In this document: positions 35,433 through 45,900 of the stretch, one piece after another
Layout: every line of letters begins with the position of its first letter
Numbering within the stretch: position 1 is the stretch's first letter
Origin: Gammaproteobacteria bacterium
GTDB lineage: Bacteria; Pseudomonadota; Gammaproteobacteria; Pseudomonadales; Pseudohongiellaceae
Assembly: GCA_018661465.1 (NCBI GenBank)
Contig: JABJIC010000015.1
Location: 148,174 to 212,173 of the forward strand
Direction: 5' to 3'
Length of the DNA: 64,000 bases
Position numbers and translations under genes: made by a program
The notes under the pieces: generated by a model
What the model was told of the DNA's origin: nothing
Databases searched by the model: none
What the model saw: the letters and a program-made list of their open reading frames with translations, nothing else

Positions 35433-36092
35433 TCAAGCAGTTTTATTGCGAGACTTTTGGATTTTGCTCCAGCCGCCATTGCTTAACCAGTAGCCAGTTT
35501 GCAGAAGAATTAGCAGAGCAAAAAACAGAGGGAAGGTTCCAAAGTCTGCCCCACCCACCTGAAAAAAGAACACCGCATTATAATAGCGATCTTCTGTGGG
35601 ATGATCTGCTGTAACGACACCAATGTAGGTGCCCTTCTCGTCAAAGGTATGGCTGGCGCGCAAGAATCCACCCGGCTCGACTACCGGCTGCTGATAAAAA
35701 ACTGTTACCGCTTCCAGGTCATCCATTGCCTGAACGTCTTCCCATGTGGCATAGCGACCCAATTGGTTCACATCTCGAATGATACGAAAATCTACAGCCA
35801 TGTCAGACAAGAGGTTGTGAAGATACTCCATAACAAATACCGACCGGGTGACATCGGGAATGTCCTCGCAGAATTCATCGGCGCCTCGAGAGTCTGGCTG
35901 GAAAACAGTGAAATGGGCTTCGAGAAAATCGACACTTATCAGACAGCGATCATCCGTGAGGGTAACGCTGCCATGGGCAAGCGCAGAGCTACTTACAAAG
36001 CAGGAGCAAAAAGCCAGCCACAGAGAAAGGGCCAGTGATAGCTTTGCTGAAGGCTGCTTTGGAGCTTTGCTTGAAGGTGCGGCTGAATTCAT
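35433..36092 (-). CDS. Exported, C-terminally anchored protein of unknown function
   Basis: 219 residues from ATG at 36092; a GTG at 36134 that overlaps the SDR stop is an alternative, and neither has a clear ribosome site. Signal peptide (LSLALSLWLAFCSCFVSSSALAHGS), a periplasmic domain (CLISVDFLEAHFTVFQP, FVMEYLHNLLSDMAVDF, VEPGGFLRASHTFDEKGTYIGVVTADHP, the last like an Ig-type sandwich strand pair), and a C-terminal helix (FPLFFALLILLQTGYWL). It is immediately downstream of the SDR gene on the same strand. No family recognised. Confidence 0.7.
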   Translation of the reverse strand: MNSAAPSSKAPKQPSAKLSLALSLWLAFCSCFVSSSALAHGSVTLTDDRCLISVDFLEAHFTVFQPDSRGADEFCEDIPDVTRSVFVMEYLHNLLSDMAVDFRIIRDVNQLGRYATWEDVQAMDDLEAVTVFYQQPVVEPGGFLRASHTFDEKGTYIGVVTADHPTEDRYYNAVFFFQVGGADFGTFPLFFALLILLQTGYWLSNGGWSKIQKSRNKTA

Positions 36093-36127
36093 GGGTAAGA
36101 TCAGGGCTGGCAAAAACGGCGCCCACC

Positions 36128-36820
36128 TTACCACGGAATAATACTGCCATCATAGTTAAAGAAACTGCCGGTCTCACTCTGGCTCAAACTAGCAATTACT
36201 CCCATCATTCCTGACACACTGGTGTTGGTGTCTATCAGTGCGTTAGGCCCACCCATATCCGTTAACACCCAACCTGGATGAAGCACCGCCATAGAGAAAC
36301 CCTCATCGGCCAGATCCACCGAGAGACTTTTTACAACGGAATTTAGAGCAGTCTTGGAACTTCGATACACGTAGGAGCCGCCGCCAGCATTGTCGGCTAT
36401 AGATCCCATCTTGGATGTTACATACAGCAGCTTCTTGTCTTTGCCCGCACGAAGATTTTCTACGATGAGTTGGGTAAGCAGCATTGGCGCAATGCTATTG
36501 ATCTGGAATACTTCAGACCAGAGCTTGCCATCCACTTCTCCGAAGCGAGTGGTCTTCGGACCATAGACGCCAGCATTGTTTATGAAGATATCTATCGCTT
36601 CGCCTCCGAGGCGCTGAGGGAAGCTTTCCAGGGATTCACTGTCATTAACATCCAATTCCAATAGTTTAAGATTGGCGGAGTCATTGGACAGAGCCTGCAA
36701 GTCGGAGGCGGAAGAGATGTCCCTACAGGTAGCGATAACTTTGTCTCCCTGTTGAAGGAATTTTTTGACGAATTCAAGGCCTATTCCCCGATTGGTCCCT
36801 GTTATCAGTACTGTTGCCAT
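36128..36820 (-). CDS. Short-chain dehydrogenase/reductase
   Basis: 230 residues from ATG at 36820 (AGGAG eleven bases upstream; 22 more in-frame codons exist). Classical SDR: cofactor loop TGTNRGIGLEF, NNAGVYG, active-site Ser in VTSKMGSI, YRSSKTAL in which the catalytic Tyr-x3-Lys is YRSSK. The TGxNRGIG form and C-terminal GWVLTDMGGPNA are typical of the C-factor/CsgA-like branch. NAD(P)-dependent; the substrate is unknown. Confidence 0.92.
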   Translation of the reverse strand: MATVLITGTNRGIGLEFVKKFLQQGDKVIATCRDISSASDLQALSNDSANLKLLELDVNDSESLESFPQRLGGEAIDIFINNAGVYGPKTTRFGEVDGKLWSEVFQINSIAPMLLTQLIVENLRAGKDKKLLYVTSKMGSIADNAGGGSYVYRSSKTALNSVVKSLSVDLADEGFSMAVLHPGWVLTDMGGPNALIDTNTSVSGMMGVIASLSQSETGSFFNYDGSIIPW

Positions 36821-37029
36821 TTCTATTGCTGCTCCTATGTTTGTCACTCGATGGGGCAATCTACCTGCCATAGCTGGATCAGTCAAAAGGAAACGAATCT
36901 ACGCCAATCGGCGATAGCTGTAACGATGAAGCCCCTTGTGTCGTCTGATATACTCAGCCGTCGCGTATCTACTATGTTAACAGCAGTATCAAAACAGCAT
37001 CGACGCTCGCTTAAAGGCATTCAGCAGTA

Positions 37030-39525
37030 ATGAATAAAAAACGTGGTTTCCAACTAAGTTCCAGTAAGATGTCGATGATTCGAATGCTTCCGGTTCTTAC
37101 TTTACTCCCATTCACAACCAGCACTTTAGCTCAGGAGCCAGAGCAGATAGTGGTAGTTGGTGTAGTTCCTTCCGGTGCAGGTATTGACCGGACAAAGATC
37201 CCCTTTCCAGTACAGAGCGCCAATGCCGCTGGGCTCGAAGATGCCAACGCTGTGGGCATTGCCGATTTCCTTCGTCAGGGTTTTTCCAGCATCAATCTCA
37301 ATGATGCTCAGAACAATCCCCTTCAACCTGATTTACAGTATCGAGGATTTACTGCTTCTCCTTTATTGGGTCTTGCCCAAGGTTTGGCGGTTTACCAGAA
37401 TGGTGTGCGTATTAATGAGCCCCTAGGTGATTCCGTCAATTGGGATCTACTGCCTCAGTCGGCTATCCAGAGCATCACCCTTGCCGGTGGTTCCAACCCC
37501 TTGTTCGGGCTTAACAGTCTCGGCGGCGCCCTCGCTATCGATATGAAAGATGGCTTTACCTTTGATGGCGCTAGCATTGAATTGAATACAGGATCATTTG
37601 GACGTAACACTGGCAACATCGAGATGGGCGACAATGATGGCACTTTCGCCTACTACGGAAATTTAGAATTTTTTGAAGAAGATGGCTGGCGTGATGCATC
37701 GAATTCAGAAGCGATTAATTTTTACGGCAGCGTTGGTTGGCGTTCCGAAACCAGCCAACTAAATGTTAACTACCAATACGGTGATTCAAAGTTAATCGGA
37801 AATGGCGCATCACCGGTTGAATTGTTGGCACTGGATAGAGAAGCGCTTTTTACCGGCCCGGACATTACCGAAAATGATATGCAGATGTTGAGTCTGGATT
37901 TCAATCACGACATCTCCGCGAATATCAGTTTCGGCGGAAATATTTTTTATCGCAAGAACAAGACGGACTCTCTTAATGGTGATGGCTCCGAGTTTGCAGT
38001 GTGCGCATTTGGTGGCATGGATCAATTGATCGAAGGTTTGGAAGACGACGACCTGGCAGAATTGGGTTTGGATGATGACGACATTTGCGATTCCCAATTT
38101 GCAGACAGCGATGGGCTTGAAAATTTTCTCAACCTGACAGCGGCGCTAGCGGGCGAGGAAGAAGAGTTTAATATTCAAAGCTTCGAAGGTGAACTTTCCG
38201 GAACCGGCCTTCTTAGCGACGAAGCGATCAACAATCTGAGCAATAGAACTCAGGAAAGTACCGGTGCCGATTTTCAATGGACACTGCGTGGAGACTTCCT
38301 TGGATACAGCAGCCAATTAATAGCCGGTGGCGCTTACTTCAAGGGCGAGTCCAATTTCAATTCTGTTCTGGAGCTCTCTGAGCTTGATCCAATTACCCGA
38401 CTTACTCTGGGTTTAGGTCTCGGCACTTTTGTCGACGAACAGGCGACTTCGATTAACGCAGAGACAGAATCCAGTAGCCTCTACTTCACCAATACTATGG
38501 ACCTGAGAGCAAACGTTGCTCTTACAATCTCTGCCCGCGCCAATAATACTGACGTTAATCTTAGAGATAAATCCGGCGAGCGTCCGGAGCTAAATGGCAG
38601 TCACAATTTCTTCCGAATTAACCCTGCCATAGGAATCACCTGGCAAGCCAGTGAAGATCATAACTTCTATGCCTCATACAGCGAGTCCTCCAGAGCGCCA
38701 ACTCCCATAGAGCTGGCCTGTAATGAAGGTGTTTTCGAGCTGGCAGTTGCCTATGCGATCGAAGACGGTGAAGACCCTGAGGATGTGGAGCTGGAATGCC
38801 GACTACCCAATGCCTTCCTTGCCGATCCCCCTTTAGATGATGTGATCGCCAAGAGTTTCGAGCTAGGAGCACGAGGCTTCATTGGAGAAGTTAGCTACTC
38901 TGTTGGGCTTTTCCAGACCAGCAATACCGATGACATTCTGTTTCAAACAACAGGTCGCTCAACCGGCCTGTTTGCCAATGTAGACGAAACCAGAAGAGCT
39001 GGTTTCGAGAGTAACCTACGGGGCCAATACGGAAACCTGGATTGGATGCTTGCCTACAGCTTTGTCGACGCCACCTTCGAAGACAATTTCCAGGTACTCA
39101 GCCCCAATCATGATTTCGCCGATGACGAAGGCGAAGTGTCTGTGCGCCGCGGAGATCGGATCCCTGGTATTCCGCAGAATCAATTCAAGTTAGTCGCCGA
39201 CTACAAATTTGGTGGCGGACTAGTTCTCGGTCTCGATGTGCTTAAGAATGATGAGCAGTTTATTCGCGGCGATGAGTCCAATCAACTTGATGAAGTAGAT
39301 GGTTATACGGTTGTGAATTTGCGCGCTCGTTATGCAGTAAATGAGAAATTCGAAATCTTCGCCAAAGTCGAAAACCTGTTTGATAGAGAATTCGAAACCT
39401 TCGGCTTACTGGGAGAAGAACCTGGTGAAGTTGAAGTTCCTATTATCGAAGACATGACTATTCCAATATTTCTGGGTGCAGCTCCGCCGAGAGCAGGATT
39501 TATTGGAATTCGTTACTCGTTCTGA
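37030..39525 (+). CDS. TonB-dependent outer-membrane receptor
   Basis: 831 residues with a signal peptide (MLPVLTLLPFTTSTLAQEP). Plug domain ~35-170: EQIVVVGVVPSG, IADFLRQGFSSINLNDAQNNPLQPDLQYRGFTASPLLGLAQGLAVYQNGVRINEPLGDSVNWDLLPQSAIQSITLAGGSNPLFGLNSLGGAL. The barrel follows and ends in GFIGIRYSF, with a terminal Phe as outer-membrane proteins require. Large loops are acidic (EDDDLAELGLDDDDICDS). It takes up a ligand such as a siderophore or organic molecule; no ligand can be named. Neighbouring genes are unrelated. Confidence 0.92.
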   Translation: MNKKRGFQLSSSKMSMIRMLPVLTLLPFTTSTLAQEPEQIVVVGVVPSGAGIDRTKIPFPVQSANAAGLEDANAVGIADFLRQGFSSINLNDAQNNPLQPDLQYRGFTASPLLGLAQGLAVYQNGVRINEPLGDSVNWDLLPQSAIQSITLAGGSNPLFGLNSLGGALAIDMKDGFTFDGASIELNTGSFGRNTGNIEMGDNDGTFAYYGNLEFFEEDGWRDASNSEAINFYGSVGWRSETSQLNVNYQYGDSKLIGNGASPVELLALDREALFTGPDITENDMQMLSLDFNHDISANISFGGNIFYRKNKTDSLNGDGSEFAVCAFGGMDQLIEGLEDDDLAELGLDDDDICDSQFADSDGLENFLNLTAALAGEEEEFNIQSFEGELSGTGLLSDEAINNLSNRTQESTGADFQWTLRGDFLGYSSQLIAGGAYFKGESNFNSVLELSELDPITRLTLGLGLGTFVDEQATSINAETESSSLYFTNTMDLRANVALTISARANNTDVNLRDKSGERPELNGSHNFFRINPAIGITWQASEDHNFYASYSESSRAPTPIELACNEGVFELAVAYAIEDGEDPEDVELECRLPNAFLADPPLDDVIAKSFELGARGFIGEVSYSVGLFQTSNTDDILFQTTGRSTGLFANVDETRRAGFESNLRGQYGNLDWMLAYSFVDATFEDNFQVLSPNHDFADDEGEVSVRRGDRIPGIPQNQFKLVADYKFGGGLVLGLDVLKNDEQFIRGDESNQLDEVDGYTVVNLRARYAVNEKFEIFAKVENLFDREFETFGLLGEEPGEVEVPIIEDMTIPIFLGAAPPRAGFIGIRYSF

Positions 39526-39652
39526 TTTATTAGTTCGAGAGTATCTCGCTTCGAAGCAACTGCTCAACTCGATGATCAAAAGTGTTTAGCAAAGGATCAA
39601 AGGGGCCAGATCAATTTTATTTTTGAGTGTTCCCTGGTTTTAACTGCCGAGT

Positions 39653-41362
39653 TCACACTTGAGGAATCGAAACGTTCTCTAGTAGTAAGCGAAGCTGAAG
39701 CTTGAGCTCTTCCAGTCGTTGAGGATTTAGGCTGAGTTCATGCAGTGCACGGGTTGAGCTCTCAAATACCAGTTGTGTATCCGAGTTGGGTTGCACGTAA
39801 AACTCCAGCACGCTCTGCTGGGCATTCGCCAGGAGTGAAAGGGTTTTCTCATCCGCGCCAGAAGAAAATAACTGCAGCAAATCCTGGTAGTTGGCTCTGG
39901 CACTGCTGGCCACAGCCTGCATACGAAGGAAGTCGGCGATGATGAGTTCGTATTGATCGGCTGATTGCTGCCATTGTGCAGCTTGCAACAGCATTGCCTC
40001 GCGCTGCTCCGACTCGACGTTCGCCGGTGGAAACGAAAGTGCTCGGGCATAGCGCAGCATTTCAATGTGCTCGTATTGCAGAAAGTCGTAGTGCGCAACC
40101 TGCCCGGAGCGGATGCGTTGCATTTCTTCAGAAATCTTTGTCGGTGCCTGAACTGCATGCTCCAATGCTACTGAATATTCTTCTTCATGCTGGCTGGCCA
40201 ATACTGCCGGACCGGGCAGGATTGGTACGCTTCTTGGTACTCCATCCCCAGCCTTCTGGCTCACGTCGCAGTCCAAGGTGATTCCATAGTTTCCGCTCAC
40301 TGAGCAGTCACCTACCATACCGAGGCTATCTCCCAATGAACGCAAAAATGCGACGATTTCATCGATATCACTATTTTCCAGATATCGGCCTAATTCGTGG
40401 CGCGCCATCTGGTCCACAGCCTGTTGCAGGGACGTCACACCACCATCATGAAACCAGGGGCCGGTGGTGGCTACATTGTGCAGGGTCGGGACCTTGAAAA
40501 CATGTCGGTCTTGTTCGCGGCCGGTGCGACCGAACAGGCCGTCATCTGCTTCGCTTGCGGGCTTATCGTCCCCGTACCAGGGTTCTGCCACTCCCAGTTG
40601 CTGGTAGGAATTGCCCCCCAGATTGACGCCGTTATGACAACTGGCGCAACCGACTTCCACGAATCGCTGTTGACCGCGTATGGCCTTTTGGCTCAAAGAA
40701 TTCTGATCATCTTGGAACTGGCGCAGGAATGGTGAATCTAGTCCGGTGAAGTTCATGGTTTCATAGTAGGCGATGGCATCACTCAGGTTTGCCGCGGTAA
40801 TGCCGTCAGGGTAAAGCTTGTCGAAGGCGGCAACATAGTCAGGAATGTTCTTCAGTACTGCCACGGCGCCGTCGCGATCATGATCAAATTCGGCCGGGTT
40901 TTCGATCGGGCCCAGAGCCTGTTCCTGCAGGGTAAGTGCGCGGCCATCCCAAAACTGGCGGAAGTTCAACGCGGCATTGAAGATGGTAGGTGCATTTAAA
41001 GTGCCCAGAGCGCTATCCACTCCGAGGGATACAGGCCGGCGATCGACGCCTCCCATCATGCTGATATGGCAGGAATTGCAGGATATCGATCCATCTCTGG
41101 ACAATCGCCCCTCGCGAAACAGGTCGAAGCCCAGCTGTAATTTTTCCTCGTCCAGAGAATCCGCGCCGACATCGGGTATGACCCGGAAGATGTCATTTGC
41201 TGACGGATGCTCCACATCTCCCCGGATCAGTGATGCTTCACCCCTGGCGTTGCTGAACGCCAGCCAAGCGCTTTCGATTTCCAACTGCGAAACCGAATCG
41301 CCATAGCTCAGGGCTGGCTGAATCGCCCCTGACAGAAATAGGAAGAGTAAAATATTTTTCAT
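39653..41362 (-). CDS. Di-haem cytochrome c peroxidase/MauG family protein
   Basis: 569 residues from ATG at 41362. Signal peptide (ILLFLFLSGAIQPALSYG). Two c-type haem motifs, CNSCH (~residue 95) and CASCH (~235), with the family stretches GLFREGRLSRDGSISCNSCH, LGVDSALGTLNAPTIFNAA, FWDGRALTLQEQALGPIENPAEF and FKVPTLHNVATTGPWFHDGGVTSL. Such proteins reduce peroxide or oxidise partner proteins in the periplasm. The family is usually 320-450 residues; the last ~180 here are an added helical domain. The gene follows the glycerophosphodiesterase gene on the same strand. Confidence 0.9.
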   Translation of the reverse strand: MKNILLFLFLSGAIQPALSYGDSVSQLEIESAWLAFSNARGEASLIRGDVEHPSANDIFRVIPDVGADSLDEEKLQLGFDLFREGRLSRDGSISCNSCHISMMGGVDRRPVSLGVDSALGTLNAPTIFNAALNFRQFWDGRALTLQEQALGPIENPAEFDHDRDGAVAVLKNIPDYVAAFDKLYPDGITAANLSDAIAYYETMNFTGLDSPFLRQFQDDQNSLSQKAIRGQQRFVEVGCASCHNGVNLGGNSYQQLGVAEPWYGDDKPASEADDGLFGRTGREQDRHVFKVPTLHNVATTGPWFHDGGVTSLQQAVDQMARHELGRYLENSDIDEIVAFLRSLGDSLGMVGDCSVSGNYGITLDCDVSQKAGDGVPRSVPILPGPAVLASQHEEEYSVALEHAVQAPTKISEEMQRIRSGQVAHYDFLQYEHIEMLRYARALSFPPANVESEQREAMLLQAAQWQQSADQYELIIADFLRMQAVASSARANYQDLLQLFSSGADEKTLSLLANAQQSVLEFYVQPNSDTQLVFESSTRALHELSLNPQRLEELKLQLRLLLENVSIPQV

Positions 41363-41389
41363 CACTACAGTTCTCAAACTAAATCATTT

Positions 41390-42427
41390 CTATGGCGTAC
41401 CTAATTGTCTGTTCTTCAAAAAATCTACAGCCCTATCCGGGAAATCCGTAAAAGCTCCATCCATGTCAGCTTCAAAATAGAATAGTTCCAGCATGGCTTC
41501 AAAGTCTGAAGCATAATCTGGCACATTTCTCGGATCCAGTCTGAAGGTGTAGGGATGAACCTGCATACCTGCAGCGTGGGCGCGGGATACTAATTCTGTA
41601 ATTTGAATATTGCCCGCGGTAGAGTCACGGGGAATTATCATATTTTTTTCCGGGCCTATTCCATCGGCAAAGTTGGCTAACTTAGTCATGCCGTCAGCTT
41701 CCATCATCCACGGATAGGAGTCTTCACTACCAATAAGCATTACCAGATTCAATTCGATACCAGCTGCAGGAAGTATTTCATCGTGAATAATTCTAAGTTC
41801 GTCAAAGCTAAACGTTTGCAAAAAGATTTTGTCTTGTTTACTGGTATAACCATAGTCTTTCAACATATTGACCACAGCCGTACTAATGTCTTTTCCTGCT
41901 TCGCGATGGAACTCTGGGGACTTTATTTCTGGGTAGATTCCTATATTCTTTCCGGTAGATTTGTTCATGCCCCTTATTAGTTCAATTTCTTCGGCGAAAG
42001 TTGGAATACTGAAGGAGGATTCTCCCATAGGAAATCTGTTAGTGTAGCTCTGGCGCTTCTCGCCATCTCGCACACTAAAACCTTCGCTTGCATTCAAAGT
42101 ACGAATTTCTTCCAGCGTGAAATCGATGGCGTAGTAACGACCGTCGTCACGAACACGTTCCGGGAAAAGGTCTGCAACATCGGTGGTTCTATCGAGAGTG
42201 ATATCGTGAAGAACAATCAGCTGATCGTCGCTGGTCATAACTACATCCTGCTCAATATAGTCAGCACCCATTGCAAAGGCCATGGCCTTGGCTTCCAGTG
42301 TGTGCTCGGGCAGATACCCGCTAGCACCACGGTGTGCGATAACAATTTTTTGCGAGAACGATTGTGCGGAGACCAGAGTAGCCATAGCTAACACACCTAT
42401 TTGTTGCGCGAGTCGAAGTTTTGTCAT
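41390..42427 (-). CDS. glpQ: Periplasmic glycerophosphodiester phosphodiesterase
   Basis: 345 residues from ATG at 42427 with a signal peptide (IGVLAMATLVSAQSFSQ). GDPD core: IVIAHRGASGYLPEHTLEAKAMAFAMGADYIEQDVVMTSDDQLIVLHDITLDRTT, with catalytic His and metal ligands, then YPEIKSPEFHREAGKD and the C-terminal FTDFPDRAVDF. This is the periplasmic GlpQ type, which hydrolyses glycerophosphodiesters to glycerol-3-phosphate and an alcohol. Its stop lies 27 bases before the peroxidase ATG, so a two-gene unit is likely. No glpT or glpK nearby. Confidence 0.92.
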   Translation of the reverse strand: MTKLRLAQQIGVLAMATLVSAQSFSQKIVIAHRGASGYLPEHTLEAKAMAFAMGADYIEQDVVMTSDDQLIVLHDITLDRTTDVADLFPERVRDDGRYYAIDFTLEEIRTLNASEGFSVRDGEKRQSYTNRFPMGESSFSIPTFAEEIELIRGMNKSTGKNIGIYPEIKSPEFHREAGKDISTAVVNMLKDYGYTSKQDKIFLQTFSFDELRIIHDEILPAAGIELNLVMLIGSEDSYPWMMEADGMTKLANFADGIGPEKNMIIPRDSTAGNIQITELVSRAHAAGMQVHPYTFRLDPRNVPDYASDFEAMLELFYFEADMDGAFTDFPDRAVDFLKNRQLGTP

Positions 42428-42777
42428 TGCTTGATCCAAAAAAATATCAGGGTCCTGCACGTCTGCTGGTCACTATGCTGGATATGCATGGACGCACGGT
42501 GACTCAAGCAGCTTACTGTGACTTTGATATTACTAGGGAATGGGCTGCGCTAAAAGGGAATCAGGAGCTGAATTAGCCGCAATTGTCCGGAGCCGTGACT
42601 GCCTGTATTCCTGGTATGTCGGCTAGTAAGTAACAGGTTTTCCTGCATCTGCCATCTTTCATCATAATTCTCCCTCACTTTGCCCTTTTCCTGTCCGCGA
42701 ATTGGCTGTTTGTTCGGTTTCAATAGACGCTACGGGAAAATGCATAAGCTTTTCAAAACCTATGACTGGGGATCGAA
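42428..42777. other. 350-bp region upstream of glpQ with no gene seen
   Basis: This stretch must carry the promoter for the glpQ-peroxidase unit, but no convincing boxes, dyads or RNA gene stand out. A small open frame begins at its end (42778). Confidence 0.4.
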
Positions 42778-42927
42778 GTGAGACTGTTCAAGAGAAACCA
42801 AAACTGCCTGTTTGTTGAAGAAGAGAGTTATAACTGGAAAGCAGCGAAATCCAGCACTAACAAACGTCTGTTCTATCTGTCCCTGCTTTTTATCGTGGCG
42901 GGTATTTTGTTTGGAATGCTCAATTAG
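42778..42927 (+). CDS. Predicted 49-residue small membrane protein
   Basis: GTG to TAG, 49 residues, with GGGGAT six bases upstream. Polar N-terminal ~30 residues (MRLFKRNQNCLFVEEESYNW), basic KRL, then one hydrophobic helix (FYLSLLFIVAGILFGML) to the end. Basic-then-hydrophobic order suits a tail-anchored or single-span protein. No family recognised. Confidence 0.45.
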   Translation: MRLFKRNQNCLFVEEESYNWKAAKSSTNKRLFYLSLLFIVAGILFGMLN

Positions 42928-42998
42928 ACGTGTGACGTGAGCTTAGGAAACTAGACCTGCGAACCACTCCAGCAATTGCATCCGGATGAGCTTCAGCG

Positions 42999-45900
42999 CT
43001 AGCGGGACTTTAGAACCGCTTCAATGGTGAAGGTCTGCTGATTACGGCGAACCTCCACCGGTACGGCATCACCTGGCTGGGATTCTCTTAGGAAATTTGA
43101 ATAGGACTGAAGGTCCGATATCTGTTGGCCATTAAAGCTGAGCAATATATCCCCATCCTGCAATCCCGCCTCTTCAGCAGCACTGCCTGGAGTGACTCCG
43201 GAGATACGAATACCGTCTCCGGCATAGGCAAAATCCGGCACTGTGCCAAGGCTGGCCTCACGTTCGCCACGTGCAGCACTCTGCACTACCACTTCGGCGC
43301 CGGCCAAAGTTACTCGCAGGGGATCAATATTATCGGCTAGATAGAACATCGCCTCCTCTACCCAAAGCGCTACATCGGACATGCCTTCCAGATCGAGTTT
43401 CTCGTCACTGTCGCTAGTGCGATGGTAGTCATTGTGGGTACCACTAAAGACATGGATTGCTGGAATGCCCTCGTTGAGGAAGCTCACATGATCACTGCTG
43501 GCTATGGTTTCGGCAGGCAGGTCAGATGGCACACCAATGGTGAACCCAATTCCCTGAGCCATGAACGGCAATTCATAGGCACTATCTGTGGAGAACACTT
43601 GTATCGGCTTTCCTTCCAGCCGACCAACGGCATCGAGATTAACCATGGCGAAGATATCGTCTGTTTCGAATGCTCCCGGGGGATTTTCAACGAAATACTT
43701 TGAGCCAAGCAAACCCGATTCTTCTCCGGTAAATGCGACGAATAGAATTGGTCTTTGCGGTGTATATGAACTAGCCATCTTGCTGGCCATTTCAATGAGT
43801 ATGCTCACACCCGAGGCATTGTCATCGGCGCCGTAATAAATCTCACCGCTGTCGGCATCAACTCCAAGATGATCGTAATGCGCTCCCAGAATGACCGGCT
43901 GCGCACTGAGGTCTCTGTTACTTCCTGGAATCATGGCAACGACATTTTCCATTTCCACTCTACCCAGGCCAGCCACTGACTGTTCCCAGCTCTGAATGTA
44001 GGTTCCGTTTACCGTCTGCAATCCGGCGGCTCTGAACTGATCAGCAATATATCGAGCGGCCTCTGTTAAGCCTTCCGATTGCAGTGCCCTGCCCTGCAAG
44101 GCTGGAGAACTCAGCGCGCTGACATGGCTGAATAGTTGTTCCGGCATATATTTGGCAGGCAGTATTCCAAGAGGCTCCAGTGGTGGTAACGCGTCCCATT
44201 GAATGCTTGCGGTGGTACCAGGCTTCACCCACTGCATGGGCGAGTCCGGGCTGGACCACACTCCTTTCACGTCGTTAGTTGGTTCATCGCCGAGAAAGCT
44301 GAGATAGGAATATTTTCCATAGTGGGGAAGTTTTTCGATCATGCCTGGCATGGCGATCATGTCATCGACGTGAATCCAACCTATTGCCAGTTCCGGGTTG
44401 GCCGGGTGTCTGGCAATCACTACCGAGCTGCGATTCTGAAATGCCACTTCGCTCGCGTCCATTGAGACACCAGTATCTGACCAGCTTACGCCATACATTT
44501 CTGCTGAATCTGCCAGCACCGACCGAAAAGGGTTTTCATTACCCAGTATCCATACCGAGCGATCGGCGGGAATTGATTCCAGGTCTTCAACATTAAGAAC
44601 ATCGGCATTTACGCCCTGCCCGAAAGACTCAGCCATAAGAGCCCAATGCTGTCTGTCAGCTTGAGGCAAGATAAAAGTGATATCACTGGCACCAAAGAGT
44701 TCACCGATAGTCGGCGGAGTCTCTTCACGGTCCAGTTGTCTGAACACATCGAAGTAGGGGTCCACCAATACGGCTTGTAAAGATTCATAATTGTCTGCCA
44801 TCACTCCTTCTATTTTCTGCGAAAGAGAAATATCGAATAACTGCGGCAACTCTTCACCTTCGTAATAGAGTGCAACTGGCACCTTTAACAAATAGGGGTC
44901 ACCGGTTTGAACCTGAGCAAACATGATTCGGGCGCGGTCGCCATTTACTTCTTCAACCGATACCGATAATTCAGGAGCACCGGTTCGGTCAACCCACTGA
45001 GCAAAGAATTGACTTAGATCGAGACCACTGAGTTCTGTAAATAGATTAGAAATGTCATTGTAGTTGGCTCGCTGAAATTTATAATCGGAATACAATTTTC
45101 TGAGCCCTTCCAGGAACAACTCATCACCTAACTCAACCCTGAGCATATGCCAGAGCATGAGGGTCTTGCCGTAGCCGATTGCCTGGGAGGCTGCTGAATT
45201 TCTTGAGGTGAATTCGGAAAGAGGAAAGTCATTGCCGTCGGCGACATAGTTTTTGTATCTCGCCAACATCTCTTTCCGGTACTCATTACCGAGACCTTCC
45301 ATTTCCTGAAACAGGTGATCGGCAAGATAGGCTGTTAGCCCTTCACTCCAATTTCCTGAGTTGTAATCAGGATAAACCCCGTTACCCCACCAGTTATGGA
45401 GTATTTCGTGGGGATAAGATGATTCGAGAATAAACGGGAAACGAATAACCTGTTCGCCCAACAATGTAAAAGACGGCATGCCATAACCGGTTTCCCAGAA
45501 ATTTTCGATCAAGGCAAACTTGCTGAATGGATAGTCTCCGAGCAAGGGCTCATAGAGAGCGAGATAACGCTCTGTAGCATCCATGTATTTGGTAGCTAGA
45601 TTTGGGTCGGGTTGGCGAAGATAAGCAAGAACCTCAATGTCATCTGACTGTTGTGAATAGACGGTGAAGTTAGCCGCTATTAAATAGACTTCCTCCATTG
45701 GCTCGTCACTCTGCCAAGCATTTTCCCCACTCTCTCCTCTTCGATCACCCTGGCTAACTGCAGTCCAGTTTCTAGCGGTATCGGCAAACTCCACTTCCAT
45801 ATCGAAGCTCAGAAGATCATCTCCGAAGTCCGGAATCCACATGCTGGCCTTATTCAGATACACACCCTGATCGCTAATAATTCCCGAGGTCTCGGAAAAG

